A stretch of 64,000 nt of DNA, taken from assembly GCA_017548985.1 (NCBI GenBank), contig JAFYYW010000037.1, positions 120,166 to 184,165 on the forward strand, in the 5' to 3' direction. This DNA comes from Bacteroidales bacterium (GTDB taxonomy: Bacteria > Bacteroidota > Bacteroidia > Bacteroidales > UBA932). The position numbers and the translations under genes were made by a program. Positions 1 to 9,425 of the stretch are shown in pieces (position 1 is the stretch's first letter; each line of letters starts with the position of its first letter). The notes beneath the pieces were generated by a model that saw nothing but the letters and a program-made list of their open reading frames with translations, did no database searches and was not told where the DNA came from.

Positions 1-549
1 CTCGATGATATTGTTGAAAGCGTAATCGAGATCCTCGATAATATGCCCGATAATGACGTCACGAGTGTCCTGGGTGTTCATCAGGCGCTCGTCCTCAGGT
101 GAGTTGAAAACCCAGTCAATCCACGGAACGGGTCCGTACTTGACCAGTTTATCATAATAGAAGTAGGCCCTGAAGAGGCGCGCGATACCGTTATAATTAT
201 TACGCACCTTCTCAGAAAGACTCTCGTTGACATTCTTCTCAAGGAAGAAGTTGATGTTCCTAAGGTTGCTCCACGACCAGCTGGTCTCAGACTCGTCCGT
301 GAAAGCTCCGACTTCGACGCCACCGACAGAGTTCTTCGGGCCATAATCCGTAGTGGAATCAAGGGTGTAGACTCCAGTCCTGCTCGGAAGGGCCTCGTAG
401 AAACCATACATATAGGTCTGCAATCCTCCCTCGGATGAGAACATCATATCCACGGAAGCGGACGATTTCGGATCCTCGTTGAAATCGCAGGACACTGAAA
501 ACGCGCCGACAGCCAATGCCAAAGTAATATAAGTCAATATCTTTTTCAT
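1..549 (-). CDS. SusD-like starch-binding lipoprotein, partial (N-terminal 183 residues)
   Basis: Surface lipoprotein that normally caps a SusC-type TonB-dependent transporter and helps bind glycan or peptide ligands at the outer membrane. The sequence begins with a type II signal peptide (MKKILTYITL...FSVSC, lipid-anchor Cys about residue 21) and continues with the helical start of a SusD fold. The gene runs off the left edge, so the C-terminal two thirds are missing. It lies 13 bp downstream of the SusC gene at 563-3874 and is almost identical to the complete SusD gene at 4086-5915; I count roughly ten differing residues over the shared 183. Start is the ATG just after the SusC stop. Substrate is unknown; no glycoside hydrolase is visible here to hint at it. 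Confidence 0.93.
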   Translation of the reverse strand, partial: MKKILTYITLALAVGAFSVSCDFNEDPKSSASVDMMFSSEGGLQTYMYGFYEALPSRTGVYTLDSTTDYGPKNSVGGVEVGAFTDESETSWSWSNLRNINFFLEKNVNESLSEKVRNNYNGIARLFRAYFYYDKLVKYGPVPWIDWVFNSPEDERLMNTQDTRDVIIGHIIEDLDYAFNNIIE

Positions 550-562
550 AATGCCTGCATTT

Positions 563-3500
563 TTAGAAGGTTATGTTGATACCGAAGGTGTAGGTCTTCA
601 ACATAGGATAGTTGTAGGCATCACCTGAACCGGTGGTAAGATCGGGATCGGAGGTGCCGATGTTGGAGACGTTGATGTCTTTGGTAAGCTTGTAAAGAGG
701 AGACCAGGTGAAGAGGTTCTCACCGGAGAAATAGACGCTGACACCTTTCATGCCAACCGACTCCACCCAATTCTTAGGAAGCCTGTATCCGAGCTGGACG
801 TTCTTCAGACGACAATAAGCGACACTCTGGAGGTAACGTGTGCTGGCGTTATTGGTACCCTTATAGAACGGGGCGTAGTAACCAGCGTAACGGGGCAGGT
901 ACGCATCGGGGTTATCCTCGGTCCAGTAATTTCCGAGATGCCACTTGGGTAAGTTGTTGTAAGGACGGTTGTACTGTCCCCAGAACATGGAGGCCTCGTT
1001 TGAAGGGAACCAGTCCTGCTTGCCAACGCCCTGGAAGAAGGCGTTAGCCCAGATGCCGTTCCAATCCAACGAGAGGTTGAAACTGTACAAGAACCTAGGA
1101 TCCTCGTTACCGATAATCCTACGGTCACCCGGGTCACCAACCTGGTTCTTACCGCGGTCGATGTAACCGTTGCCGTTGAGGTCCTCGAACTTGATGTCAC
1201 CGGGATAGATGGTGTAAGACTTGGAAGTCTGCATCAGAGGATTGTAGTACTTCTGGCCAGCGGCCTTAGCGCCTGCTATGGCAGCGTCAACCTCGGCTTG
1301 GGTCTGCCAGAGACCGTTGGAGGTAAAGCCCCACAGCTCGCCGATCCTCATGCCTTCGTAGTAGTTGCCGGCTAGGGACTGGTTGGCATTGTTGACAAGG
1401 TCTTTGTTGGCGTTGTTGTACTTGTCTATGATTGAATAATAATCATGCAGGGAAGCCTTGACGCTGTAAGTGAGAGGTTTACCGCCAAGGTCGATATCAT
1501 CATGCCATGCGACGCTGACCTCGAAACCACGGGTGGACATGTCGGCGTAGTTGCCCTTAGGAGAAGAAGCGCCAAACACATCCGGCACAGTCGGGCCGGC
1601 GACAATCATGTTGACGGTCTTACGAAGGTAAGAGTCAGCGGTAACGGTAAGACGGCTGTTAAAGAAGCCCACGTCAACACCTACGTCATAAGTGGTCGCG
1701 GTCTCCCAAGTCAAATCATCAGGAAGGGCACCAGGAGCGGTTGTGTAGCGCTGCTTGACACCATTGAGAAGACGTCCGGAAGTGGATACGCTCATCGTCT
1801 GCTTGTACTGGTAGTTGCCAAGACCATTGGCATTACCCAAAGAACCATAGGACGCGCGGAGCTTGAGGTTGGAGATGAAAGCGGGGCTTACGTGCCACCA
1901 AGGCTCCTGTGAGACCCTCCAACCGGCGGAAACCGACGGGAAGAAAGCCCAACGGTGATTCGCGGGGAACCTGGAGGAACCGTCATAACGGCCGTTGAAC
2001 TCGAGCAGATACCTCTCGTCGAAGATGTAGTTGAACCTGAAGAACGCACCGCCGAACTGATAGGCGGACCAGCTGGAAGTCGTTGATTTGTTGTCAGTTC
2101 CTAGGGTAAGGTTAAGGTTCTCGATGTCAGGGGTAAGGAAGTCTGTGTTGGACGCGTAGACCTCTTTGTTATTACTGTTCTCGTAATTCCATCCGACCAT
2201 TCCCTTGACATAGTGCTTGCCGAAGGTGTTCTCATACTCGGTGTAAATGTTGGTAGCGATATATCTTCTCCAAGTGTTAGTCTCGGAGAACTTGTTACCG
2301 GCAGGATCCTTGATGTACTCGATGATGCTGTTGCCGTCGGCATCGACCGACTTGGCATAAGGAGTACGGGCCTCTTTCTTTGTCCTCTCGTAAGTGGTCT
2401 TCCTGTATGTGAAGTCTCCCTTTAGACGAAGAGTGTTGTCCAGCCACTGGGCAACGAAGCCGGTCGTGTTCTTCAGAACCTCGTTCACCGTATTGATACC
2501 ACTCTGGCCATAAATAAGGTCAGCGGTCGAATAAACTCCGGAGTAAGTAAGAGTTCCGTCAGGGTTGAGCAGAGGCTCGGAAGGATGGCCCTCATCAGCG
2601 ATATTACGATAAACCACACCTGAGCCCTCTGAATAAGTGATAGGATTATAGTACTTGTTGAATCCGTAGTCAAGATTATTCGTGATCTTCAACCAAGGAA
2701 GAGCCTGGTAACCCATCTTCGCCCTGAGGTTGTATGAGTTGTAGCGGTCGGTCTGCTTGTCGCTGTTGAAGAGTCCGTCAAAATGATGGTAACGACCGGA
2801 GAGATAATAATCGAACTTACCGTCACTTCCCGAGATGGAGATATTGTGGTTCATGCTAGGGACAATATCCTTGTAGAGGGCGGCGAAATAATCGACCTCT
2901 TCAGGGAAATAAACATAACGTCCCTTTGTTGTTCCCATCGAGCCATCAGAGATAATGGTGCCGAAGTTTCCGGAATCATGCCTTCTCTTGTATTCCTCGA
3001 GCCAGGCCAGAGAGAACTGCTGGGTCTTGTTGATACCTGAAGGTTTCGCTCCCTCATTGTATGTCGAGTAAGCCTTGTAGAAATGCTCCGCCCAGATATA
3101 ACCGTCAGTCACGACATCGGGCTTGTTCTGGGGGGCCTCAATTGAGAAGTTGGCGGTGTAATTGATCTGGGGCTTGCCCTGGGAAGCTTCCTTTGTGGTA
3201 ATGAGGACAACTCCATAAGGGGCTCGGGCTCCATAAATCGCGGCCGCCGCGGCATCCTTCAGCACGGACACCGTCTCAATGTCGTTAGGGTTCAGCATCG
3301 AAGGGTCACCCTCAACGCCGTCGATAAGAACGAGAGCGCTACCACCGTTGATTGAACCGGTACCACGGACATTGAAGGCAGCGGTACGTCCCGGTTTACC
3401 GTCAGCCAGGGTAATGTTCAAGTTCGGGACAGCGCCTTCCAACATCTGGGTCACGTTGGTGGCCGCTCGGCCCTCGAATACCTCACTTGTCACCTGCTCA

Positions 3501-3874
3501 ACGGCACCGGTCAGGTTGACCTTCTTCTGTGTACCGTAACCGACGACGACCGTCTCGGTCAGGGAGAACGAGTCATCCTTCAGGACGACCACGATAGTCC
3601 CTTGTGAGGCAGGGACATTCACCCGTTCCGTCTGATAGCCGAGACAGCTTACCTCGAGAATCACATCCTGAGCGGGGACATTGATTGAGAATTCTCCGTT
3701 AACCCCGGTGGTGTTACCGTTCCGGGTCCCCTCTTGGATGACCGCGGCACCGACTACCGGAGCTTTACCGGAGTCGACAACCTTTCCGGAGATGGTCCTG
3801 GTCTGGGCCAAAGCTCCGAACTCAGCCATCAGGAGGAGCGACAGAGTCAATGCGCATAATTTGAAAAATCTCAT
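563..3874 (-). CDS. SusC/RagA-type TonB-dependent outer-membrane receptor (copy B)
   Basis: A 1103-residue outer-membrane nutrient transporter energised by TonB. In order: signal peptide ending at about residue 23 (GALA|Q), a carboxypeptidase-regulatory-like domain (about 24-105), a TonB-box region with ETVVVGYGTQKK, a plug domain containing the typical GSINGG...LIDGVEGDPSMLNPNDIETVSVLKDA region (split here for brevity), and a 22-strand barrel ending in the usual aromatic terminus (FGINITF). Same length as copy A at 5929-9240 and nearly identical to it after about residue 105, whereas the first 105 residues are clearly diverged. It is followed by its SusD partner at 549. Its upstream region also differs from that of copy A, so the two copies are probably regulated separately. 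Confidence 0.96.
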   Translation of the reverse strand: MRFFKLCALTLSLLLMAEFGALAQTRTISGKVVDSGKAPVVGAAVIQEGTRNGNTTGVNGEFSINVPAQDVILEVSCLGYQTERVNVPASQGTIVVVLKDDSFSLTETVVVGYGTQKKVNLTGAVEQVTSEVFEGRAATNVTQMLEGAVPNLNITLADGKPGRTAAFNVRGTGSINGGSALVLIDGVEGDPSMLNPNDIETVSVLKDAAAAAIYGARAPYGVVLITTKEASQGKPQINYTANFSIEAPQNKPDVVTDGYIWAEHFYKAYSTYNEGAKPSGINKTQQFSLAWLEEYKRRHDSGNFGTIISDGSMGTTKGRYVYFPEEVDYFAALYKDIVPSMNHNISISGSDGKFDYYLSGRYHHFDGLFNSDKQTDRYNSYNLRAKMGYQALPWLKITNNLDYGFNKYYNPITYSEGSGVVYRNIADEGHPSEPLLNPDGTLTYSGVYSTADLIYGQSGINTVNEVLKNTTGFVAQWLDNTLRLKGDFTYRKTTYERTKKEARTPYAKSVDADGNSIIEYIKDPAGNKFSETNTWRRYIATNIYTEYENTFGKHYVKGMVGWNYENSNNKEVYASNTDFLTPDIENLNLTLGTDNKSTTSSWSAYQFGGAFFRFNYIFDERYLLEFNGRYDGSSRFPANHRWAFFPSVSAGWRVSQEPWWHVSPAFISNLKLRASYGSLGNANGLGNYQYKQTMSVSTSGRLLNGVKQRYTTAPGALPDDLTWETATTYDVGVDVGFFNSRLTVTADSYLRKTVNMIVAGPTVPDVFGASSPKGNYADMSTRGFEVSVAWHDDIDLGGKPLTYSVKASLHDYYSIIDKYNNANKDLVNNANQSLAGNYYEGMRIGELWGFTSNGLWQTQAEVDAAIAGAKAAGQKYYNPLMQTSKSYTIYPGDIKFEDLNGNGYIDRGKNQVGDPGDRRIIGNEDPRFLYSFNLSLDWNGIWANAFFQGVGKQDWFPSNEASMFWGQYNRPYNNLPKWHLGNYWTEDNPDAYLPRYAGYYAPFYKGTNNASTRYLQSVAYCRLKNVQLGYRLPKNWVESVGMKGVSVYFSGENLFTWSPLYKLTKDINVSNIGTSDPDLTTGSGDAYNYPMLKTYTFGINITF

Positions 3875-4025
3875 GATGGGTAGATTTTTGATTAATAAAT
3901 AGTGTTATATAATAGGTTATTCCATATCCAAAAACTCACATAAAATTAACGGATAATTCAAAACTTGATAACGGCATTCAATCGTTTTAGACCTTTTGAC
4001 GAGAAATTTCGACCTTTGCACAACA

Positions 4026-4052
4026 AAAAGAGGCAGGGCGCTTGCCCTGCCT
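4026..4052 (-). terminator. Rho-independent terminator after the first SusC/SusD pair
   Basis: Perfect 9-bp stem AGGCAGGGC (4031-4039) and GCCCTGCCT (4044-4052) with a 4-base loop. Read on the minus strand the stem is followed by a T-rich tail (CTTTTTG, complement of 4024-4030). It lies 34 bp beyond the SusD stop at 4086 and before the second SusC gene, so the two pairs are likely separate transcription units. Confidence 0.85.
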
Positions 4053-4085
4053 CCGTCAAAAGCAGAATTAGATGATGCCTAACCG

Positions 4086-5915
4086 CTACCAGCCTGGATT
4101 CTGTTTCAGGTTCGGGTTCTTCTGCATAACGGTCTGAGGTATCGGATAGAGATACTGGCGCTGAGGCCAATCCCTGTCCTTGAGATACTTCATGATGTAA
4201 CCGCCTTCCGGCTGGGCGACAAGGTTGACATCGTTCTTGGAATCGCCCTTACCAACCTTGACTCCTATACCCTTGAATTCATCGGGAATGGTGCCGTATG
4301 TGAAGTACACATCGTTGGAGCCGTCCCCGTTGATATCCAGAGGCTCGTCCATAGCAGGGACAAAAATACCCTCCCAAGGATCGTCGACCCAGAGGTTGCA
4401 GCAGGCCCAACGCTTAAGGTCGGTCATACGCAGACCCTCATAAGCGAGCTCGATGGCCCTCTCACGGCGGATCTCAAGGAGAACCGGATCGGTCACGCCA
4501 GGATAATAGCTGGCGATGTAAGGCTCGGCCTCAGTCGGCTTGGAGGTGAGAGTACCTGTCTGAGGAGTGCCACCCGTGATACCGGCCCTCGCGCGGAGGG
4601 TACCGATCGTCTGGGCCCACTCAGCGTCGGAGAGGGTTCCCAACTCGGCCTTGGCCTCGGCGTAGTTCAAAAGCATCTCGGCGTAGCGGATCAGAGGCTC
4701 GTCGTTGCCGTTCGAGCTGTGGTCATCGTAGAGGATATCATCGATAACCCACTTCGTCACCTGATAGCCGGAAAGAGTGTGGCCAGTGAAGTTCGCCGCG
4801 GTGGCCTCATAGGCGCCCAGAGCGTTCTTGCGGGTATAGTCCCAGCCGCGGATGGTCTCATTCAGACGGGTGTCCCTGCCGGTGGTCTCCTCCACGAAGG
4901 TCTTGTAGGTGCCATCCTCGTGCTTCTCGTTGTACGGGGTACCGTCGCTGTTCAGATAGCTCTTCGCGAACTTGCGGGACATACCGAGGTGGGGACCGTA
5001 AGTCGAGGAATTGTACCACCAGTTCTGCTCACCGATGCAGAGAGTCTCGTCAGCCACGATGGCGAACATAACCTCCTGGGTGACAGCGTTGTCAGCGATG
5101 AAAAGCTGACGGTAAGCGCCGCGGCCATTGGCGTACTTAGTGCCGGTGTAAATGCTGTATTTGCCCGAATCCATAATCTTCTTGGCGGCGTCCGCGGCCA
5201 GGTTGAAGAGGTCGTTGGCGCTGAACTGGGTGCAGCCAGTGCGGGCGATGTCAAGCTGGTCGTTGGCATGGTACTTACGCCAGGAAGCCTCGAAGAGGCA
5301 GATCCTGGACTTGAAGGCCAGCGCCGTCCATCTGTTCACCAGGGATGAATTGAGGGTAGGACTGTTCTCAATAATATTATCGAAAGCGAAGTCAAGATCC
5401 TCGATTATATGCCCGATTATGACGTCACGGGTGTCCTGAGTGTTCATCAAGCGCTCGTCCTCGGGTGAGTTGAAGACCCAGTCAATCCACGGAACGGGTC
5501 CGTACTTGACAAGTTTGTCGTAGTAGAAATATGCCCTGAAGAGACGCGCGATACCGTTATAGTTATTGCGCACTTTCTCAGAAATGTTCTCGTTGACATT
5601 CTTCTCAAGGAAGAAGTTGATGTTCCTCAGGTTGCTCCAGGACCAGCTGCTCTCACTCACGTCAGTGAAAGCGCCAACTTCCATACCACCCACAGAGTTC
5701 TTGGGACCGTAGTCAGTTGTTGAGTCGAGAGCATAGACACCAGTCCTGCTCGGAAGGGCCTCATAGAAACCGTACATATAGGTCTGCAAACCGCCTTCGG
5801 AAGAGAACATCATATCCACGGAAGCGGACGATTTCGGCTCCTCGTTGTAATCGCAGGATACTGAAAACGCACCGACTGCCAATGCCAAAGTAATAAAAGT
5901 CAATATCTTTTTCAT
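4086..5915 (-). CDS. SusD-like starch-binding lipoprotein (complete copy A)
   Basis: A 609-residue RagB/SusD-family surface lipoprotein that acts as the lid of the adjacent SusC transporter. It starts with a type II signal peptide (lipid Cys in the VSCDYNEE segment), has the helical repeat scaffold of SusD, and ends with the familiar C-terminal stretch in which arginine-rich helices (LLEIRRERAIELAYEGLR, then DLKRW) precede a proline/asparagine-rich end (QKNPNLKQNPGW). That end is typical for the family. It begins 13 bp after the SusC copy A stop, and the 13-bp spacer is the same as in the second pair. A strong terminator follows. Ligand unknown. Confidence 0.96.
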   Translation of the reverse strand: MKKILTFITLALAVGAFSVSCDYNEEPKSSASVDMMFSSEGGLQTYMYGFYEALPSRTGVYALDSTTDYGPKNSVGGMEVGAFTDVSESSWSWSNLRNINFFLEKNVNENISEKVRNNYNGIARLFRAYFYYDKLVKYGPVPWIDWVFNSPEDERLMNTQDTRDVIIGHIIEDLDFAFDNIIENSPTLNSSLVNRWTALAFKSRICLFEASWRKYHANDQLDIARTGCTQFSANDLFNLAADAAKKIMDSGKYSIYTGTKYANGRGAYRQLFIADNAVTQEVMFAIVADETLCIGEQNWWYNSSTYGPHLGMSRKFAKSYLNSDGTPYNEKHEDGTYKTFVEETTGRDTRLNETIRGWDYTRKNALGAYEATAANFTGHTLSGYQVTKWVIDDILYDDHSSNGNDEPLIRYAEMLLNYAEAKAELGTLSDAEWAQTIGTLRARAGITGGTPQTGTLTSKPTEAEPYIASYYPGVTDPVLLEIRRERAIELAYEGLRMTDLKRWACCNLWVDDPWEGIFVPAMDEPLDINGDGSNDVYFTYGTIPDEFKGIGVKVGKGDSKNDVNLVAQPEGGYIMKYLKDRDWPQRQYLYPIPQTVMQKNPNLKQNPGW

Positions 5916-5928
5916 AATGCCTGCATTT

Positions 5929-8900
5929 TTAGAAGGTTATGTTGATACCGAAGGTGTAGGTCTTCAACATCGGGTAGTTGTAGGCGTCACCTGAGCCGGT
6001 AGTAAGATCGGGATCAGAGTAGCCGATGTTGGAGACGTTGATGTCCTTGGTAAGTTTGTAGAGAGGAGACCAAGTGAAGAGGTTCTCACCGGAGAAGTAG
6101 ACGCTCACGCCCTTCATACCGACAGACTCAACCCAGTTCTTGGGAAGCCTGTAACCCAGCTGGACATTCTTCAGACGGCAGTAAGCCACACTCTGGAGAT
6201 AACGTGTGCTGGCGTTGTTGGTACCCTTGTAGAACGGGGCATAGTAACCAGCGTAACGAGGCAGGAAGGCATCGGGGTTCTCCGGGGTCCAGTAGTTGCC
6301 GAGATGCCACTTGGGAAGGTTGTTGTAAGGACGGTTGTACTGTCCCCAGAACATGGAGGCCTCATTTGACGGGAACCAGTCCTGCTTGCCGACTCCCTGG
6401 AAGAACGCGGATGCCCAGATCCCGTTCCAGTCAACCGAGAGGTTGAAGCTGTACATGAAGCGAGGGTCCTCGTTACCGATGATCCTACGGTCTCCCGGAT
6501 CACCGACCTGGTTCTTGCCACGGTCGATGTAACCGTTGCCGTTGAGGTCCTCGAACTTGATATCACCAGGATAGATCGTGTAGGACTTGGAGGTCTGCAT
6601 CAGAGGGTTGTAGTAACTCTGACCGGCGGCCTTCGCGCCAGCGATGGCGGCGTCAACCTCGGCCTGGGTCTGCCAGAGACCGTTGGAGGTGAAGCCCCAG
6701 AGCTCGCCCATCCTCATGCCCTCGTAGTAATTGCCGGCGAGGGACTGGTTGGCGGCATTGACAAGGTCCTTGTTGGCGTTGTTGTACTTGTCTATGATTG
6801 AATAATAGTCATAGAGAGAGGCCTTAATGCTATATACGAAAGGCTTGCTCGCGAGTTCGAAATCGTCGTGCCAGGCGACGCTGACCTCGAATCCACGGGT
6901 GGACATGTCAGCGTAGTTACCCTTAGGAGAGGAGGCACCGAACACGTCAGGGACGGTAGGTCCCGCGACGATCATATTGATGGTCTTACGCAGGTAGGCG
7001 TCGGCGGTGACGGTGAGGCGGCTGTTGAGGAAGCCGGCGTCCAAACCCACATCGTAGGTGGTCGCGGTCTCCCAGGTCAGATCCTCAGGGAGAGCGGAAG
7101 GACTGGTGGTATACCTCTGCTTGACACCGTTGAGAAGACGGCCCGAGGTGGAGACGCTCATCGTCTGCTTGTACTGGTAATTGCCAAGACCTGAGGCGTT
7201 TCCGAGGGAACCGTAAGAGGCGCGAAGCTTGAGGTTGGAGATGAAGGCGGGATTGACATGCCACCAAGGCTCCTGGGAGACCCTCCAACCGGCGGAGACC
7301 GACGGGAAGAAGGCCCAGCGGTGATGAGCCGGGAACCTTGAGGAACCATCATAACGGCCGTTGACCTCGAGCAGGTACCTCTCGTCGAAAATGTAGTTGA
7401 ACCTGAAGAAGGCGCCGCCGAACTGATAGGCGGACCAGCTGGAAGTGGTTGACTTGTTGTCAGTTCCGAGCGTCAGGTTAAGGTTCTCGATGTCAGGGGT
7501 CAGGAAGTCCGTGTTGGCCGCGTAAACCTCCTTGCTGTTACTGGTCTCGTAGTTCCAACCGACCATACCCTTGACATAGTGCTTGCCGAAGGTGTTCTCG
7601 TACTCGGTGTAAATGTTGGTGGCAAGGTATCTTCTCCAGGTGTTGGTCTCGGAGAACTTGTTACCTGAAGGATCCTTGATGTACTCCAAGATACTGTTGC
7701 CGTTGGCGTCAACTGACTTGGCGTAAGGGGTACGGGCCTCTTTCTTCGTGCGCTCGTAGGTGGTCTTCCTGTAGGTGAAGTCTCCCTTGAGACGGAGAGT
7801 GTTGTTCAGCCACTGGGCCACGAAACCGGTCGTGTTCTTCAGAACCTCATTGACAGTACCGATACCGCTCTGTCCATAAATGAGGTCAGCGGTGGAATAG
7901 ACTCCAGAGAAGGTCAGCGTACCGTCAGGGTTGAGCAGCGGCTCGGACGGGTGGCCCTCGTCAGCGATATTACGGTAGATAAGTCCAGAGCCCTCCGAAT
8001 ATGTGATAGGGTTGTAATATTTGTTATAACCGTAATCCAGGTTGTTTGTGATCCTCAGCCAAGAAAGGGCTTGGTAACCCATCTTCGCCCTCAGGTTGTA
8101 GGAGTTGTAACGGTCTGTCTGCTTTTCGCTGTTGAAGAGTCCGTCAAAATGATGGTAACGGCCTGACAGATAGTAGTCGAACTTGCCGTCACTTCCCGAG
8201 ATGGAGAGGTTGTGGTTCATACTCGGGACAGTGTCCTTGTAAAGGGCGGCGAAATAGTCAACCTCTTCGGGGAAATAAACATAACGTCCCTTCGTCGTTC
8301 CCATCGAACCGTCGGAGATGATGGTACCGAAGTTGCCGCTGTCATGCCTTCTCTTGTACTCCTCAAGCCAAGCCTCTGAGAACTGCTGGGTCTTGTTGAT
8401 ACCTGAAGGCTTAGCACCCTCATTGTAGGTCGAGTAGGCTTTGTAGAAGTGCTCGGCCCAGATATAACCGTCAGTCACGACATCAGGCTTGTTCTGGGGA
8501 GTCTCGATCGAGAAATTGGCCGTGTAGTTGATCTGGGGCTTGCCCTTGGAAGCCTCCTTGGTTGTGATGAGGACGACTCCGTAAGGGGCTCGGGCTCCGT
8601 AGATAGCCGAGGCGGCGGCGTCCTTCAGGACGGACACGGTCTCGATATCGTTCGGGTTCAGCATGGAAGGGTCACCCTCGACGCCGTCGATAAGGACCAG
8701 GGCGCTACCGCCGTTGATGGAACCGGTACCACGGACGTTGAAGTCAGCGGTACGGCCAGGCTTACCATCTTCCAGAACAATGTTAAGGTTCGGGACAGCA
8801 CCTTCGAGCATCTGGGTCACGTTGGTGGCCGCGCGGCCCTCGAAGACATCGCTTGTGACCTGCTCCACGGCACCGGTCAGGTTGACCTTCTTCTGTGTAC

Positions 8901-9240
8901 CGTAACCGACGACGACCGTCTCAGTCAAAGAGATGGAATCATCTTCCAGGACCACGTTCACCGAGGATTGTGTTGAAGGCACTTGGACCTTCTTCGACAC
9001 ATAACCCAGGGAGGTGACATCCAAGGTCACATTTCCCGACGGAACCTGCAGAGAGAAGGCTCCGTTCAAATCAGTGACAGTTCCTGTGGTGGTACCGGAC
9101 AAGACCACGCCGACCCCCATAAGAGGCTCGCCATTGGCGTCTTTCACGACACCGGTCACAGTCCGGTTCTGCGCGAACAGACCGAAAGCGGTGACCATTG
9201 ACAGGAACAGTGTCAAGATCAGAGATCGTTTGTGAAACAT
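5929..9240 (-). CDS. SusC/RagA-type TonB-dependent outer-membrane receptor (copy A)
   Basis: A 1103-residue TonB-dependent transporter with signal peptide (MFHKRSLIL...GLFAQ), carboxypeptidase-regulatory-like domain (about 25-105), TonB-box region, plug and barrel. It is the first gene of the duplicated SusC/SusD block. From about residue 105 to the C-terminal FGINITF it matches copy B at 563-3874 almost residue for residue, at a constant 5366-bp offset. The two genes differ at many third codon positions, so this is not a very recent copy and the protein has been kept by selection. The N-terminal 105 residues and the upstream DNA differ from copy B. Confidence 0.96.
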   Translation of the reverse strand: MFHKRSLILTLFLSMVTAFGLFAQNRTVTGVVKDANGEPLMGVGVVLSGTTTGTVTDLNGAFSLQVPSGNVTLDVTSLGYVSKKVQVPSTQSSVNVVLEDDSISLTETVVVGYGTQKKVNLTGAVEQVTSDVFEGRAATNVTQMLEGAVPNLNIVLEDGKPGRTADFNVRGTGSINGGSALVLIDGVEGDPSMLNPNDIETVSVLKDAAASAIYGARAPYGVVLITTKEASKGKPQINYTANFSIETPQNKPDVVTDGYIWAEHFYKAYSTYNEGAKPSGINKTQQFSEAWLEEYKRRHDSGNFGTIISDGSMGTTKGRYVYFPEEVDYFAALYKDTVPSMNHNLSISGSDGKFDYYLSGRYHHFDGLFNSEKQTDRYNSYNLRAKMGYQALSWLRITNNLDYGYNKYYNPITYSEGSGLIYRNIADEGHPSEPLLNPDGTLTFSGVYSTADLIYGQSGIGTVNEVLKNTTGFVAQWLNNTLRLKGDFTYRKTTYERTKKEARTPYAKSVDANGNSILEYIKDPSGNKFSETNTWRRYLATNIYTEYENTFGKHYVKGMVGWNYETSNSKEVYAANTDFLTPDIENLNLTLGTDNKSTTSSWSAYQFGGAFFRFNYIFDERYLLEVNGRYDGSSRFPAHHRWAFFPSVSAGWRVSQEPWWHVNPAFISNLKLRASYGSLGNASGLGNYQYKQTMSVSTSGRLLNGVKQRYTTSPSALPEDLTWETATTYDVGLDAGFLNSRLTVTADAYLRKTINMIVAGPTVPDVFGASSPKGNYADMSTRGFEVSVAWHDDFELASKPFVYSIKASLYDYYSIIDKYNNANKDLVNAANQSLAGNYYEGMRMGELWGFTSNGLWQTQAEVDAAIAGAKAAGQSYYNPLMQTSKSYTIYPGDIKFEDLNGNGYIDRGKNQVGDPGDRRIIGNEDPRFMYSFNLSVDWNGIWASAFFQGVGKQDWFPSNEASMFWGQYNRPYNNLPKWHLGNYWTPENPDAFLPRYAGYYAPFYKGTNNASTRYLQSVAYCRLKNVQLGYRLPKNWVESVGMKGVSVYFSGENLFTWSPLYKLTKDINVSNIGYSDPDLTTGSGDAYNYPMLKTYTFGINITF

Positions 9241-9412
9241 AATTTTTTGAAAATTAAGTGGTTAAAGAAAGTATTGGTATATGGTTAGTTTGTAATAAGT
9301 GCGCTTTTAGTCCTAATGTTACGTAATTTGCACCAAAATATAATTAATTCATCAAATAGACAAGAATTTTCGACAAAAAATCACATTAGATAGAGATTAC
9401 GAACTTTTTTTA

Positions 9413-9420
9413 TATGTTTG
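9413..9420 (+). promoter_or_regulatory. Candidate -7 box (TATGTTTG) for the glycosyltransferase gene
   Basis: TATGTTTG followed by C fits the Bacteroidota -7 consensus TAnnTTTG. No clear -33 TTG is visible at the usual distance. It ends 5 bases before the ATG at 9426, so a transcript from here would have almost no leader. It overlaps an upstream in-frame ATG at 9414, which argues against that earlier start. Confidence 0.4.
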
Positions 9421-9425
9421 CAGAG

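Noticed and set aside
1..9240. Composite transposon or IS explanation for the SusC/SusD repeat
   Set aside because: No transposase, terminal inverted repeats or target duplications are seen; the repeat border lies inside the coding region.
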